A program made the translations under genes and the position numbers. DNA of 64,000 nucleotides from contig CAVYRD010000017.1 of assembly GCA_963770865.1 (NCBI GenBank), positions 30,463 through 94,462 of the forward strand. The letters are read 5' to 3'. Positions 8,290 to 15,828 of this stretch are shown here, piece by piece. The stretch comes from Miltoncostaea sp963770865 (GTDB lineage Bacteria; Actinomycetota; Thermoleophilia; Miltoncostaeales; Miltoncostaeaceae). Positions within the stretch are counted from its first letter, which is position 1, and every line of letters starts with the position of its first letter. The notes beneath the pieces are model-generated. The model was not told the origin of the DNA. It made no database searches and was given only the letters and a program-made list of their open reading frames with translations.

Positions 8290-8299
8290 AGAAGTAGGG

Positions 8300-8322
8300 C
8301 TCGAAGGCCCGGCCCTTTCGAG
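8300..8322. terminator. Hairpin, probable native terminator of the dehydrogenase operon
   Basis: The arm CTCGAAGG (from 8300) pairs with CCxTTTCGAG (ending 8322) across a short GC loop. It lies just outside the right end of the IS110 element, so before insertion it would have followed the dehydrogenase stop by about 15 bp. There is no U-tract, as is common in GC-rich actinobacteria. Confidence 0.45.
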
Positions 8323-8345
8323 TGCTCACCTGCCGGCGGCTCGGA

Positions 8346-8373
8346 GGATCAGCCTCTCCTCTCCGGCTGATCC
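8346..8373. terminator. Perfect 9-bp inverted repeat between convergent operons
   Basis: GGATCAGCC at 8346-8354 and GGCTGATCC at 8365-8373 flank a 10-nt pyrimidine loop. It lies 7 bp beyond the stop of the 31-residue ORF on the minus strand, so it most likely ends the leftward operon. It may act in both directions. Confidence 0.55.
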
Positions 8374-8380
8374 AACGGCA

Positions 8381-8476
8381 TTAGTCCTTGCGGCTGTTCC
8401 GGACGACGATCAGCGCCACGATCAGGGCCACCAGCGCGAACACGATGATCGACTGGACGATGAAGGCGGCCATCAT
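8381..8476 (-). CDS. 31-residue single-pass membrane peptide
   Basis: The ATG at 8476 overlaps the stop of the winged-helix gene upstream (ATGATG, with TGA inside). The peptide starts MMAAFIVQ, continues as about 20 uninterrupted Ile/Val/Leu/Ala residues, and ends VVRNSRKD. That is a classic small membrane protein with a positively charged cytoplasmic tail, probably N-out/C-in. A strong hairpin follows 7 bp after the stop. The exact overlap, hydrophobic run, charged tail and following terminator together argue that it is expressed. Function unknown. Confidence 0.6.
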   Translation of the reverse strand: MMAAFIVQSIIVFALVALIVALIVVRNSRKD

Positions 8477-8916
8477 GGCGCGTCGTCCTCCGTCGTCGGG
8501 CCCTCGGCCAGGAACGCCAGCAGGTCCTCCACCGTGAAGCGCCCGCTCTGCATGGAGGCCACCAGCCCGTAGACCGTCGCGGTGTGGGGGCGGGCGACGA
8601 CGTAGGCGCGCATGGCCTCGTTGGCCTCCTCCTCGATGCGCGCGGCGGCGGCCGCGCCCTCCTCGGTGATCTGCACGCCGCTCGCCTTCGTCTCGGCGAG
8701 GCCGGTCTGCACCAGCCGGCCGCAGAGGCCGGCGATCTGCTCCGGGTTCGCCGCGAAGTGCTCGGCCAGCGCCGTCACCGGGTGCGGGCCGGGGTCGGCG
8801 TCCAGCTCGCGGAGGATCAGGTAGGAGCCCGAGCTCAGGCCGGCCGCGGTGACCGTCTGGTCGAGCACGCCGCCCAGCTCCGCCAGGAGCTGGAGGTCAT
8901 CCTCGTCGCGGAGCAC
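8473..8916 (-). CDS. MarR-like winged-helix protein
   Basis: 147 residues from GTG 8916, with AGGA 7 bp upstream. The helix pattern and LILRELDADPGPHPVTALAE, then GLCGRLVQTGLAETK and a wing-like VQITEEGAAAAARI, match MarR-type transcription factors. The N-terminus (DLQLLAELGGVLDQTVTAAG) would be the dimerisation helix. The last ~40 residues form an extra acidic helix. It lies 8 bp after an unknown gene in the leftward operon. It could regulate the operon, but I see no obvious operator. Confidence 0.65.
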   Translation of the reverse strand: MLRDEDDLQLLAELGGVLDQTVTAAGLSSGSYLILRELDADPGPHPVTALAEHFAANPEQIAGLCGRLVQTGLAETKASGVQITEEGAAAAARIEEEANEAMRAYVVARPHTATVYGLVASMQSGRFTVEDLLAFLAEGPTTEDDAP

Positions 8917-8924
8917 GGTGCGTC

Positions 8925-9254
8925 CTACGGGCCGTAGCGGTGGGGCGGAGCGGGGCGCGTGACGCTGCGGGTGGCGCCGCCCCAGGTGCGCCCGGTGATG
9001 CCGCGGTCGTCCAGGATGCGCAGCGCCGAGCGGACGACGCCGGCGCGCGCGCCATGGCCCTGGGTGTTGGCGACCGTGATCTCGAAGTCGTGGTCGCCCT
9101 CGGCGGTGCGCACCGGCCGGGCGTTGGCGCGGGCCAGCGACACGCGCGCCTCGGAGAGGTTGCGCGCGTCGTCGAGCGTCACCCAGACCTCGAAGAAGGA
9201 CCAGTCGGACGCCTGCTCGGCGAGCAGGTCGTCGAACGCCTCGGTGTGGGTCAT
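8925..9254 (-). CDS. Hypothetical protein, 109 residues
   Basis: The start at ATG 9254 is chosen because it overlaps the ferredoxin gene's stop as ATGA and has GGAGG 7 bp upstream; an in-frame ATG at 9260 is too close to that site. The N-terminal half is acidic (DDLLAEQASDWSFFEVWVTL); the middle DHDFEITVANTQGHGARAGV looks like beta structure. No family is recognised. It is co-translated with a thioredoxin-like ferredoxin, so a redox or maturation role is possible but unproven. Confidence 0.6.
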   Translation of the reverse strand: MTHTEAFDDLLAEQASDWSFFEVWVTLDDARNLSEARVSLARANARPVRTAEGDHDFEITVANTQGHGARAGVVRSALRILDDRGITGRTWGGATRSVTRPAPPHRYGP

Positions 9255-9553
9255 GCGCATCCCTCCAGTCGCGCGGCCATCAGGTCCACGACCACCCCAC
9301 CCCCGGCGAGGTCGGTCCTCACGATCTCCGCCGCGTCGCCCGCCCCGACGCCGGCGTACCAGGCGCCGGACGGGTAGCAGCAGACCACCGGCCCGCGCCC
9401 GCAGAGCGGGGCGACGCAGCCGGACTGGGTCTGCACGACGTCGTCCGCGAGGCCCTGCGCGAAGACCTCGCCGGCCATCGCGGTGTACACGTCCTGCGCG
9501 CCGCGCGAGAGGCAGTCCGGGCCCCGGCACACGAGCACGTGGGCCTTCGTCAC
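9251..9553 (-). CDS. Thioredoxin-like [2Fe-2S] ferredoxin
   Basis: 100 residues from GTG 9553, which overlaps the previous gene's stop as GTGA. It starts with the strand HVLVCRGPDCLSRGAQ and later has QSGCVAPLCGRGPVVCCYP and GAWYAGVGAGDAAEIV. The Cys pattern (C-x4-C, then C-x4-C and GPVV.CYP..WY.GV) is the signature of thioredoxin-like [2Fe-2S] ferredoxins, as in Shethna-type proteins and NuoE-like domains. It would carry one [2Fe-2S] cluster and transfer electrons. Partners are unknown; neighbours in the operon are a DUF1802 protein and an unknown. Confidence 0.85.
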   Translation of the reverse strand: MTKAHVLVCRGPDCLSRGAQDVYTAMAGEVFAQGLADDVVQTQSGCVAPLCGRGPVVCCYPSGAWYAGVGAGDAAEIVRTDLAGGGVVVDLMAARLEGCA

Positions 9554-10125
9554 CCGCGCACCCCGGCGGCCGCGAGGGCCGACTCGACGGCGGCGGCCGA
9601 CGCGGCGAAGTCCTCGTCGGAGAGCGCGGGCACCCTCTCGGCGGGCGGGCCGATGCGCTCGGGAAGATCGACCCAGCTCACGCAGCCGCCGTGCTCGGGG
9701 CCGACCGCGAGGACCGGCGGCGCAGGGATCGTCCACACGCGCAGCACGGCCGCCCAGAGCGGGTGGATGCGCCGCCACTTCAGGCGCTCGGCCGCGTACT
9801 CGGGGGTCAGCACGTGGAGGTGGTCGATGGCCGCGAGCGCGTCCGGGTCGGCGATCGGGTGCGACGAGACCAGCTCCGCGTAGACGGCGAGCGGCAGGCG
9901 CTCCGGGTCCTCGCGCCGGGCCAGCGGGTCGGCGAAGCGCTCGCGCGCGGCGGGCTTCACGAGCTCCGGCCGCTGGTGCGCGTAGGTGGGGAAGAGGTAG
10001 AAGCTCGGGTGCGGAAGCTCGAACTTCTTCTCCCCGATGCCGCCCTTGCGGACGATCAGCACCTGGTCGCCCGCCGCGAGCGCGGCGATGGTGACCGCCC
10101 ACTCCTTGAGGGCATTCTCCGGCAC
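9550..10125 (-). CDS. DUF1802 family protein
   Basis: 191 residues from GTG 10125. The N-terminal signature NALKEWAVTIAALAAGDQ, then RKGGIGEKKFELPHPSFYLF and PTYAHQRPELVKP, is that of DUF1802, a family of unknown function. It is the first gene of the leftward operon; its stop overlaps the GTG of the ferredoxin gene. The promoter must lie in the 76 bp before the divergent mqnE start. A coupled ferredoxin suggests a redox-linked role, which is inference from context only. Confidence 0.8.
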   Translation of the reverse strand: MPENALKEWAVTIAALAAGDQVLIVRKGGIGEKKFELPHPSFYLFPTYAHQRPELVKPAARERFADPLARREDPERLPLAVYAELVSSHPIADPDALAAIDHLHVLTPEYAAERLKWRRIHPLWAAVLRVWTIPAPPVLAVGPEHGGCVSWVDLPERIGPPAERVPALSDEDFAASAAAVESALAAAGVRG

Positions 10126-10201
10126 GAGGGGCAGATTAGCGCGGCGCGCGGGGGACGGGTGTCCGTGGCGCCGACGGGGCCCCCTGGTAGATTGGCCGGA
10201 G

Positions 10202-11287
10202 ATGACCGACGCCATCCTCACCCGCGCTGCCGCCGGCGAGCGCATCACCCCCGAGGAGGCGGTCGCCCTGTACACCGACGCGCCCCTCGAGGCGCTCGGC
10301 GCCGCGGCGGACGCCGTGGTCCGCCGCATGTACGGCGACCGGATCACGTACAACGTCAACGCGCACCTCAACCCGACCAACATCTGCGTCGTCGGGTGCG
10401 GGTTCTGCGCCTTCGCGGTCTGGACCGAGAAGGACGAGCGCGCGTACGCCTACAGCGTTGACCAGCTCGTGGACCGCGCCTCCCAGCTGTCGGAGCTCGG
10501 CATCACCGAGCTGCACATCGTCGGAGGGATGACCAAGGAGTACGACCTCCCGTACTACGAGGAGCTCTTCACCGAGCTGAAGGCCCAGCTCCCGCACGTC
10601 TCGCTCACGGCGCTGACGGCGGTCGAGGTGGACTTCATCGCCCGCATCTCCAAGGTCTCCCACGCCGAGGCCCTGCAGCGCCTGCGCGCCGCCGGCCACG
10701 ACACGATGCCGGGCGGCGGGGCCGAGGTCTTCTCCTCCCGCGTGCGCAAGATCATCGCCGACCGCAAGGTGCCGGCCGAGACCTGGCTCGAGGTGCACCG
10801 CGAGGCGCACGGCCAGGGCATGCGCACCAACGCCACGCTCCTGTTCGGCCACTTCGAGACGCCCGAGGAGCAGGTTGACCATATGCGCCGGCTGCGCGAG
10901 CTCCAGGACGACACCTCCGGCTTCCAGGCCTTCATCCCGCTGCCCTTCCTGCCGGGCAACACCGACTTCGCCTACCTGCCCGGCCCGACCCGCGAGGAGA
11001 AGCTGCGCACGATCGCCGTCGCGCGCCTCTTCCTCGACAACTTCCCCCACATCAAGGGGCACTGGGTCATGCTCGGCGAGGAGATCACCTCCGAGGCGCT
11101 CTCCTACGGGCTGGACGACCTCTCGGGCACGCTCACCGAGGAGCGCATCGCCCACGCCACGACGGTGCAGACGCCGCTCGGGCTCTCGCAGGAGCGGATG
11201 CAGAACCTGATCCGCAACGGCGGCAAGGAGCCGGCCGAGCGCGGCACGCTCTACGAGCCCGTCACCCGCGACGAGGTCGCCGCGTAG
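10202..11287 (+). CDS. mqnE: Aminofutalosine synthase MqnE (radical SAM)
   Basis: 361 residues from ATG 10202 with GGAG just upstream. The radical-SAM cluster motif CVVGCGFC (Cys62, 66, 69; CxxxCxxC) follows NVNAHLNPTN. Other conserved segments are ELHIVGGM, HDTMPGGGAEVFSSRVRKII, RTNATLLFGH and HWVMLGEEITSEALSYG. In the futalosine route to menaquinone, MqnE joins a radical derived from S-adenosylmethionine to the chorismate-derived enol ether and forms aminofutalosine. The related MqnC has different flanks, so MqnE is preferred. The other pathway genes are not in this window. Confidence 0.93.
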   Translation: MTDAILTRAAAGERITPEEAVALYTDAPLEALGAAADAVVRRMYGDRITYNVNAHLNPTNICVVGCGFCAFAVWTEKDERAYAYSVDQLVDRASQLSELGITELHIVGGMTKEYDLPYYEELFTELKAQLPHVSLTALTAVEVDFIARISKVSHAEALQRLRAAGHDTMPGGGAEVFSSRVRKIIADRKVPAETWLEVHREAHGQGMRTNATLLFGHFETPEEQVDHMRRLRELQDDTSGFQAFIPLPFLPGNTDFAYLPGPTREEKLRTIAVARLFLDNFPHIKGHWVMLGEEITSEALSYGLDDLSGTLTEERIAHATTVQTPLGLSQERMQNLIRNGGKEPAERGTLYEPVTRDEVAA

Positions 11288-11289
11288 CC

Positions 11290-12078
11290 CTAGTTGAAGG
11301 GGCGGCGCCGCAGCCCGGCGCCGCAGAGCAGGGCGAGCAGCACGCACCAGGCCAGGGTCCAGGCCACCGTCTGCCATCCCGCGGAGTGGATGAAGACGGT
11401 GTTGTTGTTGATCTCCACCCGCGGCGCGGCGGGGCCGGCGACGTCGCGCAGCTGCATGTCGGCGATCATCGGCGAGGTCACCGCGCGCGGGGCGATGTAG
11501 TAGAGCGTGCGCACGTACCCCGCCGCCGTGCCGATCAGGTGCTGGTCGGCGGCGGCCTTCAGGTTCACGACGGCCTGGGCCAGGATGTACATCGAGGCGC
11601 CGAAGACGAAGGACGCGGCCGGGCCCACGACCGAGCTCGCGGCGCAGGCGGCGAGCATCGCCATCAGCAGGCCCACCCCGACGGCGGCCGCGTGGACGGC
11701 GAGCGGCCCGTCCAGGCCGAGCCCCAGGACCAGGCTCCCGGCCTGGAGCACGAGGGTCCAGGCCGCGCCGGTCACGGCGAGCACCACGATGCGCGCGCCG
11801 ACGGACCCGGCCACGATCTCCGGGCGCGACGCCCCGGCGCCCGTGAGCGCGCCGAAGCGCCCGGTCAGGGCCTCGTTGTTGAGGGCGGCGCAGCCGAGCG
11901 CCAGCGCGAAGGCGAGCCCGCCGAGCAGGAGCAGCGTGGCCGCGCCGCGCCGCAGGCTGTCCTCGCGCGCGAGGCCCTCGTGCGCGGCCGCGACGGCGAT
12001 GGCCGCGACCGCCAGGGCGACGCCCGCGGCGGCGGCGAGTTGGATCCAGGAGCGCCGCGACAGTCGCCGCAGCTCCAT
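11290..12078 (-). CDS. ABC transporter permease, six-segment membrane protein
   Basis: About 262 residues from ATG 12078. A CTG at 12105 overlaps the ATPase stop as CTGA and would add nine residues; it is not chosen because CTG starts are rare. Six hydrophobic segments are visible, starting with IQLAAAAGVALAVAAIAV. A long loop (VTSPMIADMQLRDVAGPAAP...NNNTVFIHSAG) lies before the last segment and probably faces outward. It is the last gene of the corA-HIT-manB-ATPase run and pairs with the ATPase upstream. The substrate is not evident. Confidence 0.7.
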   Translation of the reverse strand: MELRRLSRRSWIQLAAAAGVALAVAAIAVAAAHEGLAREDSLRRGAATLLLLGGLAFALALGCAALNNEALTGRFGALTGAGASRPEIVAGSVGARIVVLAVTGAAWTLVLQAGSLVLGLGLDGPLAVHAAAVGVGLLMAMLAACAASSVVGPAASFVFGASMYILAQAVVNLKAAADQHLIGTAAGYVRTLYYIAPRAVTSPMIADMQLRDVAGPAAPRVEINNNTVFIHSAGWQTVAWTLAWCVLLALLCGAGLRRRPFN

Positions 12079-12101
12079 CAGGACGAGGGCTGCGAGGCGG
12101 C

Positions 12102-12734
12102 TCAGCGCGCCACCCCGTCGGCCAGCGTCAGGCGGCGGCCGAGGGCCGGGGCGAGCCCGGCTGGGCGGCGGGCGGCCACGAGCACCGCGGCGCCGCGCGC
12201 GCGGGCGGCCGCGATCTCGCGCAGCGTGTCGGTGAGCACCCAGGGGTCGTCCATCACCACGAGCGGCGGCTCGCCCGCGACGGCGAGCGCCAGGCTGAGC
12301 CGCCGCCAGCCCTCGGCGTCGAGGCGGCCGGTGCGCCAGTCGCCGACGTAGGAGAGGCCGGCGCGCCCGAGGGCGTCGTCGGTCGCCGCGCGGCGCGTCG
12401 CGTCCAGCCCGCGGCGCAGCGCGACGACGCCCGCCACGGCCTCGCGTACGCGCAGGCCCGACGCCCATCCCTCGCCCTGCGGGCCGTAGCCCACCCGGCC
12501 GCGGGAGGACGCGTCCCCCACGGGCGCGCCGAGGACGGCGGCGTGGCCGCGGTGCGCGACCATGCCCAGCAGGCCGCGCAGCAGGCTCGTCTTGCCGGCG
12601 CCCGCGGCGCCGGAGACGAGCAGGCCCTCGCCCGCCTCCAGGCGGAAGGTGGCGCCCTTCACCGCCGGCTCGGGACCCCCGTGGTACCGGACCTCGAGAT
12701 CATCGGCCTCGACGGCCGCCGCCGGATCGCTCAC
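12102..12734 (-). CDS. ABC transporter ATP-binding protein with degenerate motifs
   Basis: 210 residues from GTG 12734, overlapping the mutase stop as GTGA. Walker A is intact (SGAAGAGKTSLLRGLLG). Walker B reads PPLVVMDDPW, with Asp where the catalytic Glu is expected. The signature LSGGQ is replaced by EGWRRLSLALAVAG. No clear switch His is seen near the C-terminus (VLVAARRPAGLAP). It pairs with the downstream permease. The domain is certain, but it may hydrolyse ATP slowly or act in a non-canonical exporter. Confidence 0.82.
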   Translation of the reverse strand: MSDPAAAVEADDLEVRYHGGPEPAVKGATFRLEAGEGLLVSGAAGAGKTSLLRGLLGMVAHRGHAAVLGAPVGDASSRGRVGYGPQGEGWASGLRVREAVAGVVALRRGLDATRRAATDDALGRAGLSYVGDWRTGRLDAEGWRRLSLALAVAGEPPLVVMDDPWVLTDTLREIAAARARGAAVLVAARRPAGLAPALGRRLTLADGVAR

Positions 12735-14080
12735 CCGGCGAGGATGACCTCGAGCACCTCGTCGCGGCGACGCTCCATGTCGGCCTCGGAGACCAGGGAC
12801 TCGAGGTTGAGCCGGAGCAGGGGCTCGGTGTTGGAGGAGCGCACGTTGAAGTGCCAGTCGTCGTACTCGACCGACAGGCCGTCGATCTCGCTCTGGCGCC
12901 CGTCGGCGTAGCGCTCGCGGATGCGCTGGATGGCGGCCGGGGCGTCCTCGACGGTGGAGTTGATCTCGCCCGAGATGTGGTACCGCTCGCGGAACTCGGC
13001 GATCATCTCCGACAGCTTGCGGCCGGTCTGGGCGACCATCTCGAGCACGAGGAGCGCCGGCACCAGACCGGTGTCGGCGAACGAGAAGTCCTTGAAGTAG
13101 TAGTGGCCGCTGACCTCGCCGGCGAAGACGGCGTCCACCTCGCGCATGCGGCGCTTGATGAAGGCGTGGCCCACGCGGTGCATGTCGGCGGTGCCGCCGG
13201 CGGCCTCCACCGCGTCGCGCACGGCCCACGAGGCGCGCAGGTCGTAGACGACGGTGGCCGGGCCGGTGCGCCCCAGCAGGTGGCGGGCGAGGAGCGCCGT
13301 GAGGAAGTCGCCCGGGACGAACTCGCCGGTGTCGTCGATGAAGAAGCAGCGGTCGGCGTCGCCGTCGAACGCGATGCCGAGGTCGGCCTTCTCCTCGCGC
13401 ACCTTGGCCATGATGAACTCGCGGTTCTCCGGCAGGAGCGGGTTGGGCTCGTGGTTGGGGAAGCGGCCGTCGGGGTCGAGGAAGAACGGCACCGCGTCGA
13501 TGTCGAGCCGCTCGATGACCGGCGGGAGGTAGAGCCCGGACATGCCGTTGGCCGCGTCGAAGACGACGCGCAGCCCGTGCACCACCGAGGGGTCGATGAA
13601 CTCCATGCAGCGGTCGACGAAGCGGCCGAGCAGGCCGTCGTCGGTCGACCGCGCGCCCGGCGACGCGGCGCGCGGCGGCCCCGCCTGGGCGATGCGGCCC
13701 ACCTCGCCGATGCCGGCGTCGCCCGAGAGCGGCACCGCGCCGGCGGTGACCATCTTGGCGCCGGTGTACTGCGGCGGGTTGTGGCTGGCGGTGATGCAGG
13801 CGCCGGCGTCGTAGCCGCCCTCGGCGACCGCGAAGTAGAGCATCTCGGTGGCGCAGAGCCCCAGCTCGGTCACGTCGGCGCCCGCCGACAGGGCGCCCTG
13901 GGTGAAGGCGGCCGCCATCGAGGGCGAGGAGAGGCGCACGTCGTGACCGACCGCGATGCGCTTCGCCCCGGTGACCGCGATGAAGGCCGCGCCGACCGCC
14001 TCGGCGCCCTCCTCGTCGATCTCGCCGGGGTAGACCCCCCGGACGTCGTAGGCCTTGAAGACGCTGGGGTCGATGGTCAT
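12731..14080 (-). CDS. manB: Phosphomannomutase/phosphoglucomutase
   Basis: 449 residues, the usual family length. The active phosphoserine is Ser99 in CITASHNPPQYTGAKMV. The metal loop is FDGDADRCFFIDD, sugar recognition is AGEVSGHYYFKD, and the phosphate-binding end is RSSNTEPLLRLNLE. It interconverts 6-phospho and 1-phospho sugars to feed GDP-mannose and cell-envelope glycans. The ATG overlaps the HIT gene's stop (ATGA). Mannose versus glucose preference cannot be read from sequence; manB is the usual name in actinobacteria. Confidence 0.92.
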   Translation of the reverse strand: MTIDPSVFKAYDVRGVYPGEIDEEGAEAVGAAFIAVTGAKRIAVGHDVRLSSPSMAAAFTQGALSAGADVTELGLCATEMLYFAVAEGGYDAGACITASHNPPQYTGAKMVTAGAVPLSGDAGIGEVGRIAQAGPPRAASPGARSTDDGLLGRFVDRCMEFIDPSVVHGLRVVFDAANGMSGLYLPPVIERLDIDAVPFFLDPDGRFPNHEPNPLLPENREFIMAKVREEKADLGIAFDGDADRCFFIDDTGEFVPGDFLTALLARHLLGRTGPATVVYDLRASWAVRDAVEAAGGTADMHRVGHAFIKRRMREVDAVFAGEVSGHYYFKDFSFADTGLVPALLVLEMVAQTGRKLSEMIAEFRERYHISGEINSTVEDAPAAIQRIRERYADGRQSEIDGLSVEYDDWHFNVRSSNTEPLLRLNLESLVSEADMERRRDEVLEVILAG

Positions 14081-14562
14081 TCGGCGAATCCCGGTCGCAG
14101 GAGTTGGTAGGTCTCGTCCAGGTGCTGCGGCATCACGCGCACGTCGCCGAGGGCCGGCATGAAGTTGGTGTCGCCGATCCAGCGCGGCAGCAGGTGCATG
14201 TGGACGTGGTCCGCGATCCCCGCGCCGGCGGCGCGGCCCTGGTTGATGCCCAGGTTGAAGCCCTGGGGGCGCATCGCCTCGGTGAGGACGGCCTGGGAGC
14301 GCTGCGCCAGGCCCATCATCTCGGTGAGCGTCTCCTCGTCCAGCCCCGCGATGCTGTCGACGTGGGCGTAGGGGACCACCATCAGGTGCCCGTTGTTGTA
14401 CGGGTAGAGGTTCATGATCACGAACGCGCGGGCGCCACGGTACAGGATGTAGGTGCGCTCATCGTCGTCCTGCGCGGGCAGGCTGCAGAACACGCACGAC
14501 GGCCCCTCGAAGCCGTGCTCCTTCTCCGCGGAGACGTACGACATGCGCCACGGCGACCACAT
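14077..14562 (-). CDS. HIT-family nucleotide hydrolase/phosphorylase
   Basis: 161 residues from ATG 14562; a GTG at 14607 inside the corA stop would add 15 poorly conserved residues. The catalytic triad is ADHVHMHLLPRW (HxHxH). The start MWSPWRMSYV and CVFC (residues 23-26, possible zinc ligand) are typical of actinobacterial HIT proteins related to Ap4A phosphorylase. NLYPYNNGHLMVVPY is the conserved central strand. It probably acts on AMP-containing dinucleotides. The gene sits between corA and manB in one operon. Confidence 0.88.
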   Translation of the reverse strand: MWSPWRMSYVSAEKEHGFEGPSCVFCSLPAQDDDERTYILYRGARAFVIMNLYPYNNGHLMVVPYAHVDSIAGLDEETLTEMMGLAQRSQAVLTEAMRPQGFNLGINQGRAAGAGIADHVHMHLLPRWIGDTNFMPALGDVRVMPQHLDETYQLLRPGFAE

Positions 14563-14597
14563 GATGTCGGGCCCCCGCTCCGGGGGGCCGGGGGCGC

Positions 14598-15602
14598 CTA
14601 CAGCCACCGCTTGTGCCGGAACCAGACGAGGAGCCCGGCCGCGACGCCCAGCATCAGGGCGAGGGGGAAGAGGAACGAGATGACGCCGTGCTGGGCCAGC
14701 GGCAGCGTCTTGGTGTTCATCCCGTAGACGCCGGTGATGAGCGTCATCGGCAGCATCACGGCCGACAGGATCGTGAGCAGGCGGATGATGTCGTTCAGCT
14801 TGTGCGTGATCACGGACTCGTTGGTGGCCTCGAGCGCCTCGGCCACCTCCTTGTAGTTCTCCAGGAGGTCCCAGATCCGCTCGCTCTTGTTGACGATGTC
14901 GTCGAAGTAGATCTCCAGGTCCTGCGGGGCGTAGCGCTGGTTGCTGCGCTCGAGCAGGCGCAGCGTGGGCCGCTGCGGCTTCACGATCTTGCGGTAGTTG
15001 ATGATCTCCTGCTTGATGTTCGAGATGTCGCGCACCAGGTCGTCGCTCTCGCCCTCGAACAGCGCGTCCTCGATGGAGTCGAGCTTGAACCCGATCTTGT
15101 CCAGGATCGGGAAGCAGTAGTCGTACATCGTGTCGACGATCTCGTAGAGCAGGTAGCCCGAGCCCTTGCTCATGTACTGCTCGCGGGCGGCCTCGCTGCG
15201 CTCGCAGCGCGACCAGAGCGCGCTCAGGGGCTTGAGCGGCTCGTTGGGAAGCGTGATCACCAGGTCGTCGGCCACGAACACGTTCAGCTCGGTGGCCTGC
15301 AGCCGTCCCGTGCGCTTGTCGAAGCGCGGGAAGTGCAGGACGATGAACAGGTAGTCCGCGTACTCGTCGATCTTGGCGCGCTGGCGCCGGCGGGAGAGGA
15401 CGTCCTCGAGGTCCAGCGGGTGGAACTCGTAGTGCTCGGCCAGCCAGGCCGTCTCGATCTCGGTGGGCGCCTCGATGTTCAGCCAGGTGAGCCCGGACGA
15501 CTCCAGGCGCTGGATGTCCGGCCGCGCGCGCTCAGCGTCGGATGCGCCCGCGGGCCCCGTCCCGCGCCCCTGGCCTCGGCGGATCTTCGGAAGGTTCGCC
15601 AT
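14598..15602 (-). CDS. corA: CorA-type magnesium/cobalt channel
   Basis: 334 residues with the CorA plan: a long cytoplasmic helical N-terminus (EIETAWLAEHYEFHPLDLED, a conserved start region) and two C-terminal membrane helices. The selectivity motif YGMN lies between them (LITGVYGMNTKTLP). It forms pentameric Mg2+/Co2+ channels in the inner membrane. It is first in the leftward operon, with 226 bp of non-coding sequence upstream that should hold the promoter. I found no M-box-like riboswitch by eye. Confidence 0.93.
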   Translation of the reverse strand: MANLPKIRRGQGRGTGPAGASDAERARPDIQRLESSGLTWLNIEAPTEIETAWLAEHYEFHPLDLEDVLSRRRQRAKIDEYADYLFIVLHFPRFDKRTGRLQATELNVFVADDLVITLPNEPLKPLSALWSRCERSEAAREQYMSKGSGYLLYEIVDTMYDYCFPILDKIGFKLDSIEDALFEGESDDLVRDISNIKQEIINYRKIVKPQRPTLRLLERSNQRYAPQDLEIYFDDIVNKSERIWDLLENYKEVAEALEATNESVITHKLNDIIRLLTILSAVMLPMTLITGVYGMNTKTLPLAQHGVISFLFPLALMLGVAAGLLVWFRHKRWL

Positions 15603-15828
15603 CGTCCGCCCGTGCGGTGAGGGGTGAGATGAGGGGGCTGATCGGGTTCACGATGTGAGTCTGGCACACGCGGTGCGGCTTACCCAGGCCGCACGACCGC
15701 CGCCGGGCCGCTCAGGGGCCGGGACGGGCCCGCGTCTCGTGCAGAACCAACTCGGCCACGACCCGCCGGGCGCGTAGCGCGGGGGCGGTGCGGGCGCCGG
15801 GCCCCTGCGGGGCTCGGCGCGGGGGCTG

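Noticed and set aside
12079..12105. CTG start of the ABC permease overlapping the ATPase stop
   Set aside because: Possible, and a similar CTGA occurs at 21061, but ordinary ATG or GTG codons lie nearby; not enough to claim CTG initiation.
15603..15828. Possible magnesium riboswitch upstream of corA or an extra gene
   Set aside because: No conserved M-box stems or coding features could be recognised by eye.
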